A DNA stretch of 64,000 nt, from contig OX422219.1 of assembly GCA_949130495.1 (NCBI GenBank), positions 263,981,111 through 264,045,110 on the forward strand, written 5' to 3'. Position 1 is the stretch's first letter. The number at the start of each line of letters is the position of its first letter. Of this stretch, positions 47,628 to 59,821 are shown piece by piece. A model generated the notes under the pieces. The model did no database searches and was not told the DNA's origin. It was given only the letters and a program-made list of their open reading frames with translations. The position numbers and the translations under genes are program-made. This DNA is from Sambucus nigra. Taxonomy: Eukaryota; Streptophyta; Magnoliopsida; Dipsacales; Adoxaceae.

Positions 47628-48100
47628 CTAATAACGGAATTTCGTCCCGAAATTCGAAAAACAAGGCATACCTGGTAAGAACAAATCTGGATATCTCTCG
47701 CGCATATCGGCCTCGCGTTCCCAAGTGGATTCCTCCACATTATGATGCTCCCACTGGACTCGCACAAGTGGAACTATCTTCGATCTCAATCTCTTCTCAC
47801 TATAGTCTAGGATAGCCACCGGTCTCTCCTCGTAAGAGATGTCAGGCTTAAGTCTATCTCATCTATCGCGATGTGAGTATGGGCCATATCATCCCTAAGA
47901 TACCGTCTCAACGACGAGATGTGGAATACATCGTGAATGTGATGCAAATGCTCTGGTAGTCCCAATCTGTATGCTACCGGTCCAATCCTCTCGATAATGG
48001 GAAATGGTCCCACGTACCTCGGAGCCAATTTCCCTTTTTTCTCGAACCTCATCACTCCTTTCATAGGAGATACACGCAGTAACACTTGGTCCCCCACATT
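47628..48100 (-). pseudogene. Integrase C-terminus and chromodomain of element E
   Basis: GDQVLLRVSPMKGVMRF and YVGPFPIIERIGPVAYRL mark the integrase tail (GPY/F type). After a frameshift near 47830 comes the chromodomain: RSKIVPLVRVQWEHHNVEES, then TWEREADMRERYPDLF. Chromodomains of this group direct insertion to heterochromatin marks. Confidence 0.85.
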
Positions 48101-48119
48101 AAACTCCCGAAAGAACCGT

Positions 48120-49200
48120 TTTGCATCGGCGTAGCTCTTCTTCCTGTCCTGAGCTACTCAAATGCGACTCCTGATCATCTCAATCCTCGCGGAGGTTTCC
48201 TGAATCACCTCCGGTCTTAGCAACTTGTTATCCCCCACCTCGAGCCAACAAGTTGGAGAACGACAAGGCCTGCCATACAAAACCTCAAATGGAGCCATAC
48301 CAATCGTAAACTGATAAGAGATATTATAAGCAAACTCTACCAGTGGAAGATGTGGCTCCCAACCTCCTCCAAAGTCAAGAACACACATGCGTAGCATATC
48401 CTCTAACATCTGATTAGTACGCTCTGTCTGTCCATCTTTTTGTGGGTGATAAGCTGAACTCAATCTCAACTCAGTACCCATAGCCTCCTGAAAGTTTTCC
48501 CAGAAACGTGACACGAAAATCTTGTCTCTATTTGACACAATATTCAGGGGCACCCCATGTAATCTGAAAACCTCAGCAATAGACAACTGAACATACTAAC
48601 CCGTGGTATAGTCTGTCCGCACTGGCAGAAAATGAGCCACCTTCGTCAAACGGTCTACAATCACCCAGATAGAATCGTGGCTCCGCTGTGATGTAGGCAA
48701 CCCTGTAATAAAATCCATGGAAATACTCTCCCATTTGGTACTTCCAATGGCTGAAGCAATCCTGACGGTTTCTGATGGTCCACCTTCACCAGCTGGCAGG
48801 TAGAACATTTGGACACGAACTCAGCAATGTCCTTCTTCATCCCACTCCACCAGTATTGCCTCCTCATATCCTGGTACATCTTATCTCCTCTAGGATGTAC
48901 TGCAAATCGGGACCCGTGAGACTGGGTCATCACTGCATGACGTAATTCTGCTCCTTCTGGAACCACCAATCTCCCATTAAACCACAAACCCCCATCAGAA
49001 CTAACAGAGTAGGACTCAGCACCCTCGGCTAAAAGTCGTACAATCTGCTCTTGGCAAAACGGGTCTGTGGTCTGGACCTGTATTACCCTCATAACAATCT
49101 CGGGTGTGACTGTCATAACAGATATGAAGGAACGGGCTACTGCGTCCTGGTGGCCTAACTCCTTCCACTTTGCTTTCCAGACGTCCGCTACCTCGTTTAC
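48120..49200 (-). pseudogene. Integrase core of element E
   Basis: The zinc-binding part has HGSRFAVHPRGDKMYQDM and CSTCQ (48790-48920). The core has SMDFITGLP (~48700) with the first Asp, then IVSNRDKIF (~48520), where the second catalytic Asp of the usual SDRD reads as Asn, and HPQKDGQTERTNQMLE (~48430). A frameshift separates the first and second Asp. Confidence 0.85.
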
Positions 49201-49269
49201 CGGTCTACGGCTCAACGCATCAGCAACTTCGTTGGCTTTCCCCGGATGATACTGTATGTCAAATTGATA

Positions 49270-50500
49270 TCCTTCACAAACTCTAACCATCTTCGCTGTC
49301 GCATATTCAGCTCTCGCTGAGTGAATAGGTACTACAGTGACTTGTGGTCTGTGAACAAATGAAACTTCTCCCCCAATAAGTAGTGCCTCCATATCCTCAA
49401 TGCAAAAATGATCGCTGCTAACTCCAGGTCGTGGGTGGGGTAATTCTTCTAATGCGGCTTAAGCTTGTGGGAGGCAAAAGCTATAGCCTTCTCCTCCTGC
49501 TGAAGTACTCCCCTAAGTCCCCGTAAAGAGGCATCGGTGTAAACCAGGTACTCCGCACCCGGCTTCGGTAAAGCAAGGACTGGCGCTGAAGTAAGCTTAT
49601 CTTTCAGCTCGTCGAAAGCTAACTGACAAGCGTCTTCCCAAACATATGGTACCCCTTTTCGAGTCAGGTCCATCAATGGACCCGCTATTTTGAAGAATCC
49701 CCGAATGAATCTCCTGTAGTATCTGGCTAACCCCAAGAAACTACGCACTTCCATCGGTGTCGTGGGCTGTCCCCATTCCCTCACCGCTGACACTTTACTC
49801 AGGTCGACTGCTATCCCCTGCTCAGAAATAACATGCCCCAAGAACTGTACTTCTCGCAACCAGAATCCACACTTCTCGTACTTAGCATACAACTGATGCT
49901 CTCATAGAGTCGGAAGAACCCGCCTCAAATGCTCGGCATGCTCCTCCTCGGAGTGTGAATATATCGAAATGTCATCTATAAAGACGATGACAAACTGATC
50001 CAAGAACTCTCTGAATACTCGGTTCATTAAGTCCATGAATACGGCTGGAGCATTTGTGAGACCAAATGACATCACTCTGAAGTCGTAAGACCCATATCTC
50101 GTCAAGAAGGCAGTTTTTGAAACATCCTGCTCCCTAATACGTAGCTGATGGTACCCCGACCTCAGATCTATCTTCGAAAAGAAAGTTTCTCCCCTCAGCT
50201 GGTCGAACAGATCATCGATTCGAGGAAACGGATACTTATTCCGTATTGTGACCTTGTTCAACTCCCGGTAGTCCACACACAACCTTAGTGAACCATCTCT
50301 CTTCTTCACAAATAGAACTGGAGCGCCCCAAGGTGAGGTACTCCTGCGAATGAATCCCTGACCTAACAGCTGCTCTATTTGATCTAGTAACTCTCGCATC
50401 TCCGCCGGAGCCATACGGTATGGAGCGCGTGCTATAGGTCTTGTATCTGGCAATAAATCTATAACAAAGTCTATCTCTCGACTGGGGGGTAGGCCTGGTA
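49270..50500 (-). pseudogene. Reverse transcriptase and RNase H of element E
   Basis: RT motifs: [20 protein letters not shown] (~50240-50300), [17 protein letters not shown] (~50030-50080) and [12 protein letters not shown] (~49960-49995). RNase H/connection: [16 protein letters not shown] (~49700) and [14 protein letters not shown] (~49520-49560). It is readable over most of its length but interrupted by TGA and TAG codons. Confidence 0.9.
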
Positions 50501-50852
50501 TTTCCTGAAACACATCGGAATACTCTCGAACAACTGGAATCGAGTCTAACGGAATTACAACCTCCTTAGATGTATCCTCCTCTATATAATACAAATGAGC
50601 GGTCGAACCTCCCTCTGAGCGAGGCATCGCCACTACAAACATCTCTTGCCCCGGAATGGCAAAAACAATGCTCCCACCGAAGCAATCAATCATGGATCTA
50701 TAAGCTGCGAGCCAATCCATACCGATAATAACATCATGCTCATGCATATCTAAGACTAACTTGTCTGCAGGTAATACCGAACTACCAATATCTACCCCCA
50801 CTCCTCGGCATATAAAGAAGATAAGCGAACCATTCCCCAGTGGTGAGTCTAC

Positions 50853-51790
50853 CTACGTTACAGTGCTCTCTACTGTGGTTAATAACCCTAAGGTCTTCGC
50901 ATAATATGTAGCTATAAAACAATGCGTTGTCCCAGTAACAAACAAAATTCGACCCAAAGTTTCATGGATAGAAAACATACCCCAAATCGTGGGTGGTGCC
51001 TGTGGGGCGGCTGCCTGGTGGACATTATAGATATGTCTGTACTGTAACTGCCCCTGCTGCACTGGAGCTACTGGAAAGGTTGGTAGGGCTGGTACCTGAG
51101 CTGGTGCTGGGAGAGCGACTGGAAAAAGTGGCCCCTGTGGATCATTACGGGAACCCTGCTGTTGTGGGGCCCTATCTCCCTCCGGACAATCCTGGCGCCT
51201 ATGGCCGTGCTTACCACACCCAAAACATCGGCCTCCGAAGTTACTCCCCCTCCGACCCTGCTGCTGTCGGTGTCGGCCTTGTTGACTTGGGACTTTATTC
51301 CTCTTTCGATACTTCTTCACTTTACCACGTTGTTGACTAGACTCACTTTTTCCTTGGTCTTGCTGGCCTTGAGGGGAAATTCGCAGAAAAACTATGTCAG
51401 GGTGAGGACAATCCATCCACTTGTGACCCGGCTGTACACATTTATAACAGAGTTTCAAAATTCTTCGTTGGTCGAATTGTAGTTTATCCCCAGTCTGATT
51501 CAGACAAGATTTACGTTTGTGATCGTCCATTCCACAACTGAAACACCTCTTTGTAACTTCACTCGGAGCTTGGCTTTGTTGACCCTGACGCTTTTGGGTT
51601 TCCCCGCATAATTTGTTACCCTCGTGGCTTTTATGGGCCTGAAGAGCTTGTTGTTGCGATTTTTGTGTCTTCCCACACTTGTTATTTCCAGTCATAACAG
51701 ACTGATTGTACTCTCTAGATCTTTTGCCCCCCATGAGCTGTGGGTTGCGTTCTTGATACTGCAAGACCGCAGTGGTAACTGCTTGTGCCA
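50853..51790 (-). pseudogene. Gag C-terminal part and protease start of element E
   Basis: Three zinc knuckles are visible: CFSCGMDDHKRKSC (~51505-51546), CYKCVQPGHKWMDC (~51410-51455) and CFGCGKHGHRRQDC (~51185-51230). They would bind element RNA. The protease site reads LFVTGTTHCFI (~50910-50945) where the family has D(T/S)GA, so its catalytic Asp is Val. The first ~20 codons of the open frame belong to the neighbouring Copia sequence. Confidence 0.85.
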
Positions 51791-53049
51791 TGATCATTTT
51801 GGGATGCCACTGACTCAACTTGATGTATCTAATGCCTTTCTTCACGGGGTTCTAGATGAAGAGGTCTTTATGCAACAACCACCTAGTTTTATTAACTCTG
51901 AACAATCTCACCTAGTCTGCAAACTTCACAAAGCCTTATATGGCTTGAAACAGGCACCTAGGGCCTGGTTCTCTACCCTATCAAAGTTTTTTTTCAACAT
52001 GGTTTTATACAGAGTAAGGCTGATACTTCATTGTTTATGCTCCGCCATTCTGATCACATCATGGTTATTTTAGTCTATGTGGATGACATTATAATCACAG
52101 GAAGAAAACCTCTTATTTTTGAATTCGTACAAACAATAAAATTCTCTTTCGCTATGAAGGATCTGGGTCCCTTGCATTATTTTTTGGGTATAGAGGTTAA
52201 GACTCTTTCATCTGGTGGTCTGTTGTTGTCTCAAGCCAAGTATGCTTCTCAATTACTGAGTAAAGCTGCTATGTTAAACTGTAAGGCTACTGCCTCTCCT
52301 ATTTCCACAAAGTATTCCACTCCCATTAATAAAAGTCCCTATCCTAATCCTGAGTTTTTTCAAAGCCTAATGGGTTCTTTGCAATATCTGACCATTACTA
52401 GGCCTGATATTACTTTTGTAGTCAACAAAATCTGCCAACACATGCATACACCATTAAATTATCATTTTTAGATTGTGAAGAGGCTTCTTAAGTATATTAA
52501 AGGGACACCTACAGATGGTCTTTTATTTCAATCTGGTCCACTTTATCTAGCTGCATATTCTGACTCGGATTGGGCTGGAGATAGTCTTGACAGAAGATCA
52601 ACCACTGGCTATTATGTTCTCTTGGGTTCCAACCTCCTCTCTTAGGCTGCAAAAAAATAACCCACTGTCTCCAGATCAAGTACTGAAGCCGAGTGCAAGG
52701 CACTAGCAAACACAACCTCATAACTTCTCTAGATTAAACAATTGCTCTAAGATTTGCACATAGTCCTCTTTACTCCACCTACACTATGGTGTGACAATAT
52801 TAGTGCTTTGGCTTTAGCTGCTAACCCCATTTTCCATGCTAGGACCAAACATGTAGAGGTGGACTACCGTTTTGTGAGGGAGAAGCTGGCTTCTAAGATT
52901 CTACTCATTAAGAATATTGCTTCTGCCGATTAACTGGCTGATGTGTTCACCAAACCCCTTCTAGTGGCTAGATTCCTCAAAAAGAAGCTCATGCCCACTT
53001 CTTCTTAGTCAAGTTGCTACTCGCTTCCAACCATCAACTTGAGGGGGCC
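51791..53049 (+). pseudogene. Truncated Copia reverse transcriptase and RNase H
   Basis: The plus strand enters RT in the middle ([20 protein letters not shown]), continues with [15 protein letters not shown], and after a frameshift near 52030-52050 reads [13 protein letters not shown] and KDLGPLHYFLGIEV. RNase H follows with SDSDWAGDSLDRRSTTGYYV (~52560-52620), SRSSTEAECKAL and a final ADVFTKPL (~52935-52965). At least five stops (TAG/TAA) lie in the last third. Gag, protease, integrase and the 5' LTR are absent. Confidence 0.9.
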
Positions 53050-53287
53050 TGTGAAGACTATTGTACCCTTCTCTACAATAGCTCAATTGAGTTGATGCTT
53101 CTAAATTCTTAACAGCTGTAATTGTAAAAGTCAGTTTTCTGTTGTAACTGATCTGTTATAGCTGACTTATGTTCTCTAGTTGATTTCTATATAAACCTGT
53201 AATTAGCATCGAATGAAATCAATGAAGAAAGCTTTTTTCTCTTTTCTATAGCTCACTTTCTCTCTCTGATTCTTGATTTCTGAGACA
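53050..53287 (+). mobile_element. 3' LTR of the Copia fragment (~240 bp)
   Basis: It follows the polypurine tract CTTGAGGGGGCC, begins TGTGAAGAC and ends TGAGACA. It contains TATATAAACC (53189-53198) as a likely TATA box. No second copy is in the window, so the right limit is inferred. Confidence 0.6.
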
Positions 53288-55001
53288 TGAAATTCTTCAT
53301 TTAAACATTTATAAAGGCATGATATATAAGTTAGTGGCAGTGAACCACATCTCAAACATTTTTTTATCTAAATTATGCACAATATTATGTGTCATTTGAA
53401 TAAATTGACAATATGCTGAATGTTATTAATTATGGGATTTTGAAAAATAGGCCAAATAAAGTATATTGTCTATTTCATTTAATTTTGGAGATTATGGTAT
53501 TTAATTTGTGCCTGTTTTATTTATACACCCAAAAAATAATATTCAAAATATTTGTAGCCTCGCACGAATTTAAGTTGCTCGAGTAGAAAAAAAAATTATT
53601 TCTGAAAAAATCATACTCCTCGAAACTGTGAATATTTTATGTTGTCCTACGAGGGACCTTTTTTAAGACTTAGTACAAACAGGTACTCGAGCAATATTGT
53701 CAGAACAGAATTTTCGAGCAACGATATCAAAATGATATTTTTCGAGTGACCTTGACAAAATAATATTTTTACAGAAAATTTGCTCAAGTCATAGTACCTC
53801 AAGCAACCTCGGGGGAACCTCCTCTAGCAGTCTCTTTAAGTAGCCTCGGAGGGACCTCCTCGAGCAGCCTCTTTGAGAAGCCTCGGAGGGACCTCCTTGA
53901 GTAACCTCATTCGGGGTACCTCCTCGAGCAGCCTCGGAAGTACCTCCTCGAACAGACTCGTCCAAGTGACTCGAGCAGCCTCGTCCTAGTGCCCCGAGCA
54001 GATTGTCACAAATAAAAATATTTTTTGAAACTTAGCATTTTTTTCGCAAGTCATGGTACCTCGAGTAGGTACCTTGAGCGACCTCACCCGTGGTGCCTCG
54101 AGCAGGTACCTCGAGCGACCTCACCCGCAGTGCCTCGAGTAGGTACCTTGAGCGACCTCACTTGTGGCGCCTCGAGAGGCCTCACCCCAGTGGCTCGAGA
54201 GGCCTTGTCCTAGTGGCTCGAACGGATTCATCATAGTGGATCAAGCGGTCTCATTCACGGTTGCTCAGAGCAACCCCCCCCCCCCCCCCCCCTGAGCAAT
54301 TGCATCCATGGTCACCGGGAACAACTTTTTATGCTATCTTGTATTCGATTTATGCTAACTATGATTTATTCACATGTTTATGCTAGCTACACGAAATTTC
54401 AAATTGATATTTAGTACTCACCTCGAGGTGATCGAGCATGCTTATTGACTAATTTATTCTATAAATGATTTAATGGACCATTTCTGATTTTTCTCAGCTT
54501 TGATAAAATAGTGGGGGCATGAGATAAATAGTTCATTGCATGATATATCCACACTCTGTCAACCGCATATTGTATCATATCAAATTCGCATCATAAAGTT
54601 GCACAGAATAATATGTTTACGATTCCTAGAAGCATGTTTCCGAGTTCATTTTATTCTTTTGACATAAAATAAAATAAAGGGGGAAAATATACCCCGCATG
54701 ATTATATATGGCACTTTAATATGCCTTATGAGTTAATAACGATTTTTGTGCCAAAATTCGAGTCGATTTCTTATCCTTGCAGATATTGAACACATGATCA
54801 AATCGAGCTCGAGCAATTACATCAGGTCTCACAAATGTCAAGGCCAAACGCTTAAGAGATTTATTTTTAACTGGGGGCAAACATCCCGTGAAATGTACTT
54901 AAATGCTTTCAACTCTTAGATGGTGTTGTAACCAATTGTTTATTTTTCTTTACTTTACTTTATCTTGAGATAAAAGATAAAGCAAAGTAAAGAGGGGGAA
55001 T
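53288..55001 (+). other. Probable 3' untranslated region of Tat element D
   Basis: No coding frame is recognised. 53288-53780 is AT-rich. 53790-54290 is a degenerate array of CCTCGAG/GCAGCCTCG/AGCGACCTCACC phrases ending in an uninterrupted C run near 54276-54292. 54300-55001 holds several GGGGG runs (54511, 54674, 54868, 54993). The last, AGAGGGGGAAT, acts as a PPT before an LTR start. Link to D is by position and orientation only. Confidence 0.45.
53790..54292. repeat. Degenerate CTCGAG-rich minisatellite with terminal poly-C
   Basis: Phrases such as CCTCGGAGGGACCTCC, CTCGAGCAGCCTCG and GTACCTCGAGCGACCTCACC recur many times with no constant period. A C run of about 17 bases closes it. The ORF at 54025-54213 is a repeat artefact. 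Confidence 0.75.
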
Positions 55002-55239
55002 TGTACTGTATAGTGTACCACTTGTAGTCAGGCATAAACACAGGTAACAAGCATGCTAGGATTTGGTCCCAGAATGACCATCATTGATGAAGCATACCCA
55101 AAAGAAACATCAGAGTTGTTCAGCATAGCCACCAGATGGCTTATATATAGCACTGGATACATTACATTATTTCCAGCAAGCGACAGGGGGCAAACAAAAT
55201 TGCCCGCAAAACATGGAACATAGATACAGAATTTGCATA

Positions 55240-55625
55240 CAAACCTTACCAGTTTCAAGGTAAGTCACCCACAGATTTGCATTATATTTCTCACAAAACT
55301 TTACCAGAATTGTGGTAAGTCGCCCATAGAGGTGCATTGTAGTTTTCATAAAACCTTACCAGAATTGTGGTAAGTCGCCCAGAGAGGTGCATTATAGTTT
55401 GCACAAAACCTTACCAGTTTCGAGGTAAATCGCCCACAGAGGTGCATTATATTTCTCACAAAACCTTACCAGTTTCGAGGTAAGTCGCCCATAGAGGTGC
55501 CTTATATTTCTCACAAAACCTTAATAGAATTGGGTAAGTCGCCCACAGAGGTGCATTATAGTTCGCACAAACCTTGCCAGTATTGTGGTAAGTCGCCCAA
55601 AGTGGTGCATTACAGTTTTCATAAA
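55240..55625. repeat. ~55-60-bp tandem array with conserved hairpin
   Basis: About seven units occur, each with ACCTTACCAG, a short loop, GGTAAGTCGCCCA, then GAGGTGCATTATA. CTTACC and GGTAAG can pair within each unit, and the loop varies (AGAATTGT, AGTTTCGA, AGTATTGT). Unit length is not constant. Confidence 0.85.
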
Positions 55626-55631
55626 GTCCTA

Positions 55632-55734
55632 CATTACTAGGCCCGCCTGACCCTCGGATATGGGAGATTTTATGTCAATAAGACTTGGCTCGCCTCACCC
55701 TCGGTTATGGGAGATTTTATGCCAATAAGACTTG
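55632..55734. repeat. Two ~50-bp direct repeats
   Basis: GCCTGACCCTCGGATATGGG and GCCTCACCCTCGGTTATGGG each lead into AGATTTTATG(T/C)CAATAAGACTTG. The ACTTG at 55730-55734 is the presumed target duplication of element B. Confidence 0.85.
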
Positions 55735-57785
55735 TGATTAAGGGTGAAAAGTAGCGTGTGTCAAACGCTGATCGTTGTTTTCTATTCACCGCCTTAATAC
55801 AAAAACCTAAACTATGACTACACTCTTTTAAGGGAGTATAGCGGCTAGTCCGGGTATCGAATCCACAAAGACGAGTTGCTAGAATTTAAATGGTTTATTA
55901 CTTCTCAATAAAAGTGTAAAAGATATTTTTCTAACTAAAAAGAAATAAAAGATAAACTAGGCATGAGTGTATTTAAACTAAAATTAACAAAGCGAATAAA
56001 AACTATAGGATGCGACTAATATTCCTCAAATCGAGTTAACGTGTATAAATGGTTACATGGGACTGCGAATTATTAGGATTGCATCTCGTTTCGTCAATTA
56101 ATTAAATTAAGAGTTGTCACACCCCTAAATTCGCATAAAAGACTAATAAGATTTTGGCGTCAACAAATATCCCGGAAATTACGCACGCAAGGTCGTAAAC
56201 ACGGCGCATACATGATATACACCGTTAAATTTCGTAGGCGTAAAAACTAGGACAACGCACTCGAAATAAATATAAATCTCCATCACCAAAGCGAAGCAAC
56301 AAATCAACCCTACGTGAGTTCCATTAATCGCACCCTAATTTAAATTAGCCCCTACGCATATTAAATGACATAAATAAATTAACTAATTAATTAAAGCACA
56401 CCACTAATTAATTTAGCAACTAGAATTATCTAGGCATGAAAATTAATTAAGCATGAAAAATAAAGCAAATACAACTTAGAGAAGACAATGAATAGTAACA
56501 CTTACATTAATGGGGGAATTACACAAAGTGGTAGGAGAGGGGAAACACTCCACAAAAATCACCAAATGAGCTCTCAAAACCTAACCTAGAAACTAACTAA
56601 AAAAATGAAGATATTATATATGTCCTCTAAAAATAAACACCAAATATGGTATTTATACTAAGTTACAAAAAAGAAATAAAAGAAAAGGAAAAAGAAATAA
56701 AAAAGGGATAAGGTTCTAATTATGGAACAAAAGAAAAAGGAAAAAGAAAATAAAAAAATAGAAAAGTGGCAACAGATATTTCGGTCAAAAACAGATCACC
56801 GGTCGACCGGGTGTGGTTACCGGTCGACCGCGGAACAGGGGAGAACTGCACTGCCTCGGCACAAAGGCAAAATCCAAATTACCGATCGACCGCCGAAGCG
56901 TGGCCGGTCGACAGGCAGCGCTGCAACTCCAATAAAGCTCCCAAATTCGCACAGCCACAGCCACACCCATCTCCAAAAATGGCAAAAAAGTTTCGTGTCC
57001 ATTAATGGTGACAAACACCAAATCAAAACCCATTTCCAAAAAAACGCCAATAAAACCCAACTCTATATATGCCCAAAACCATTCTTGGAAGCCAAAATCG
57101 AGACCAACAAGTCATCCACCATTAAAATGCCAAAACCCACTTCAAAGCTCCACATTCTCCATAGCCATAAATGGCCAAAATCCAAGCTCCAAAAAATGGC
57201 CAAAGAGACCCATTTGCGTGTGTGGTCCCAAATCAAGCTCCAATTTTGGACGAAAGGCTCGAATTTCGGGCGAACCCAAAACCCGAGCCTAGGGCCAAAT
57301 CGCCATCTTCATTTGCTGAAAAAAAACGTTTTGGGGACATAGATGGAATTAATGAATTTGTTATTAAAGAAGAAAAGGGACATGGATGGAATTATTTAAA
57401 TTGTTAATGAATCCTTATAATTCTTTCCGATTAAAGCTCCGTGTTTTCTTCGTTCGGACTCCGATTCGAGCACCGTTCGCGGCCACGCGAAGCTTGGCCC
57501 GAGGGCTACAACTTCCGTGAAGACTTCGGGCAAAAATCCTAAAGTGTAAAATTACGAAAATGCCCCCGAACGTGCGAATCGCGATGAAACTTAGTCGGAA
57601 CGTGCTCAAACTTCATACTAAGCACTTTAATACCTATAATAGCTCAATTAAACCTCAAATAATATTTTAGCATATAAAACGGAGGTTGTCTGATTAACGA
57701 GCATAATTATAGACATTAAAGTACCCGAGGGGGCTAAAATGCATAAGTTTCGAGGGTATTTAAATGCATAATTTGATACGAATCA
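55735..57785 (-). repeat. 3' LTR of element B
   Basis: This 2051-bp copy is nearly identical to 61134-62704 over the shared length. It carries CGGTCGACCG-type blocks at 56801-56912, and GTTCGCGGCCACGCGAAGCT at 57474-57493, shared with the A LTR. Frames at 56722-57342 and around are LTR translations with no recognised domain. Confidence 0.93.
56801..56912. repeat. CGGTCGACCG palindromic blocks in the B 3' LTR
   Basis: The blocks are CCGGTCGACCGG, then GTGTGGTTA, then CCGGTCGACCG. Further on come ACCGATCGACCG and GGCCGGTCGACAGG. The same set is at 62199-62312 with small changes. It occupies the place that GATCGATC blocks hold in the A LTR. Confidence 0.9.
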
Positions 57786-59569
57786 CACCCCCTAACTTAC
57801 ACATTGCTAGTCCCTAGTAATGAAATTCAACGCAAGAAGAACTATAAGAAAATCACAACATGTATATATGCATCGAAATATAAATGCCACTTTCATAGGG
57901 AACACGATTGCATTTAGCATATGCAAAAAGCCGTTAAACCCCTAGGTTATCCTAGTGGACAAGTGTCGTCTCGTGAGGGTTTTCAAGGATGAAACCCACA
58001 AACATCATAAAGTTTCCTCAAAATATGCCCAAACCAACACGCGACAAGCCCAACAAAAGCGAAAAAGATTTCATATGCATTATTAGCAAAGTGAATGAAT
58101 TCACACAAAAGTCCGAATCATTAACATTATAGAATGCACCTCATAGAATTGAAACCTTAAATGTGGGAGGGGAGCGAGCACATGAAAAGTATGATTTGGC
58201 AAAAACTTAAATAAACCGGATAAGCATTAAAGCAAGCATATATTCAATCCTCACGGGCATTACACTCATCAAGTGAATTCACTCGAAACAGGGAGCTAAC
58301 ACACGAGACATACGGGGATAAAGAGTAAATGTAAGTGGAAACTAGGCCTTACACATGTCACAAACGAAGAACGCAATATATGAAATTAAAAATTGTAATC
58401 TCAATGAATGATACCGCTCATTAAAGGATGCGAAATGCATTTTCACAGATTATCACAACTATTATGACTTTTAAATTACATCAACCTAAGATCACATAGG
58501 ACTTGTATAGGGTTATAATGTAGGCTAGGCTTAGAGTACGAAACGAGGGAATGTATGTACGGATTCAAAGTGTTCGGGATGAAAACTCGGGATAATGTCA
58601 TCGGGGAGAGTAATCAAAGATTATTAAACACTATACAACATTTAAAACTTTCTCTTTCTTTTCTTTTCTTCTTCTTCTTATGTTTTCTTTTGTTTTCTTT
58701 TCCTTTTTGCTTTCTCTTTTATTTCACTTTTTTCACTTCTCTTTTATTTACTTTTCAAACTTTCATATGCCCAAATTTCAACCGACATCATAACAACAAC
58801 ATTCAATCCCAAGTAACATTCCAAACAAAGGTATGGAAAGTGTATGTATGGGTTCAAACTCCAATTTGGAGTTGGTTATGGGATTTGGGGTTATGAAACG
58901 AAAGGCTATATTTAGGCTCAAAGGGGTTAACGAGGGTAAACATATAAGGGTGAGGTCAAGGTCAATATGGGTGATATAACAAAGATGGCCTATGATCATT
59001 TCCTAAAGTTTACGCAATTCTCGAATCAAAACAATATATGAAAATCATGCTCAAGTAACACATTTCAAGTATGAACTCAATTAATGAACGGTAAAATGAA
59101 AGAATAGTGAGATTACCAACGAATTCAACGTTTTCAAAGAGGAAAGAATAGTGAACACTCACAAACGACGAAAGGTACAAAGCTTACTCGGTGTAAGTAT
59201 ATACAATGCAACAAAAGATTACCGAGTTATAAAAATCTTAAACCAAATCAATATAACCATAAAAGTGCATGTGCTCATGGAATTAAAGTTTAATTCATGA
59301 AGTTATTCATAATATGAATAATCAAGACTAAAGTCTAATAACTTCTAAAATCGAGAACATGCATCATTGGGCTGTCTATTGGATCGGGCAATTATTGAAA
59401 TTTATCATCGGAAACAAAGGCAAAATGCCCAAAAAAGGAGAAAAAAGAAAGAAAATCTTTTTAAAATTTATAATTTTTCTAAGAAAAGCATACTAAGTAG
59501 TAACTAACATGTGAGCCAAAACATGGACTAAAAGAAGAAATGGATAGAATATCCCACACCCCCTAACTT
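57786..59569 (-). other. Conserved non-coding 3' module of element B
   Basis: It is bounded by polypurine motifs AAGTTAGGGGGTG at 57786-57798 and 59557-59569 (minus). It is colinear with 19383-21287 of element A and holds a purine-rich tract (58640-58760), the CTAGGTTATCCTAGTGG segment (57943-57959), and GGAGTTGGTTATGGGATTTG (58868-58887). No real ORF. Confidence 0.75.
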
Positions 59570-59821
59570 AAAACTTGACATTGTCCTCAATGTAAATTAA
59601 GAACCAAGTCAAAGAGAGGAAAAGAGCGATATTACCCAAAAGTGGAGCGATCCCCATAAGAACAAATCCAAAGAATCTACAAAACAAGTTAGTATCGAGC
59701 ATAGCAAAAACAAATAATAAAAAGTTAACTAATTACATTAGACTAAATTAAATGGAAGGAAAAAAAATAAAAAGAAAGAATAAAAAGCTAACTATATACA
59801 ATCTACTATTTAGACTTCACA

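Larger units (their letters stand above)
47618..51790 (-). pseudogene. Tekay chromovirus gag-pol of element E, 5' part missing
   Basis: On the minus strand the order is gag knuckles, protease, RT, RNase H, integrase, chromodomain. The gag-protease-RT frame is continuous from 51790 to about 49280 apart from stops at 50853 (TAG), 49902 (TGA), 49449 (TAG) and one more in RNase H. Frameshifts follow near 49280, 48660 and 47830. The 5' gag and 5' LTR are absent, because the frame ends abruptly against Copia sequence at about 51790. The element inserted into the D gag. Confidence 0.9.
55002..55734 (+). mobile_element. Start of the 3' LTR of element D (probable)
   Basis: It begins TGTACTGTATAGTGTACC after a polypurine tract. 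It is broken at 55734 by element B, so its right part should lie beyond B. It holds two tandem arrays (55240-55625 and 55632-55734). No gene was seen. Confidence 0.5.

Noticed and set aside
56722..57342. 206-codon ORF, with a near copy at 62122-62795
   Set aside because: It lies inside the B LTRs, runs through the palindromic blocks and has no recognisable domain. Its two copies reflect LTR duplication.
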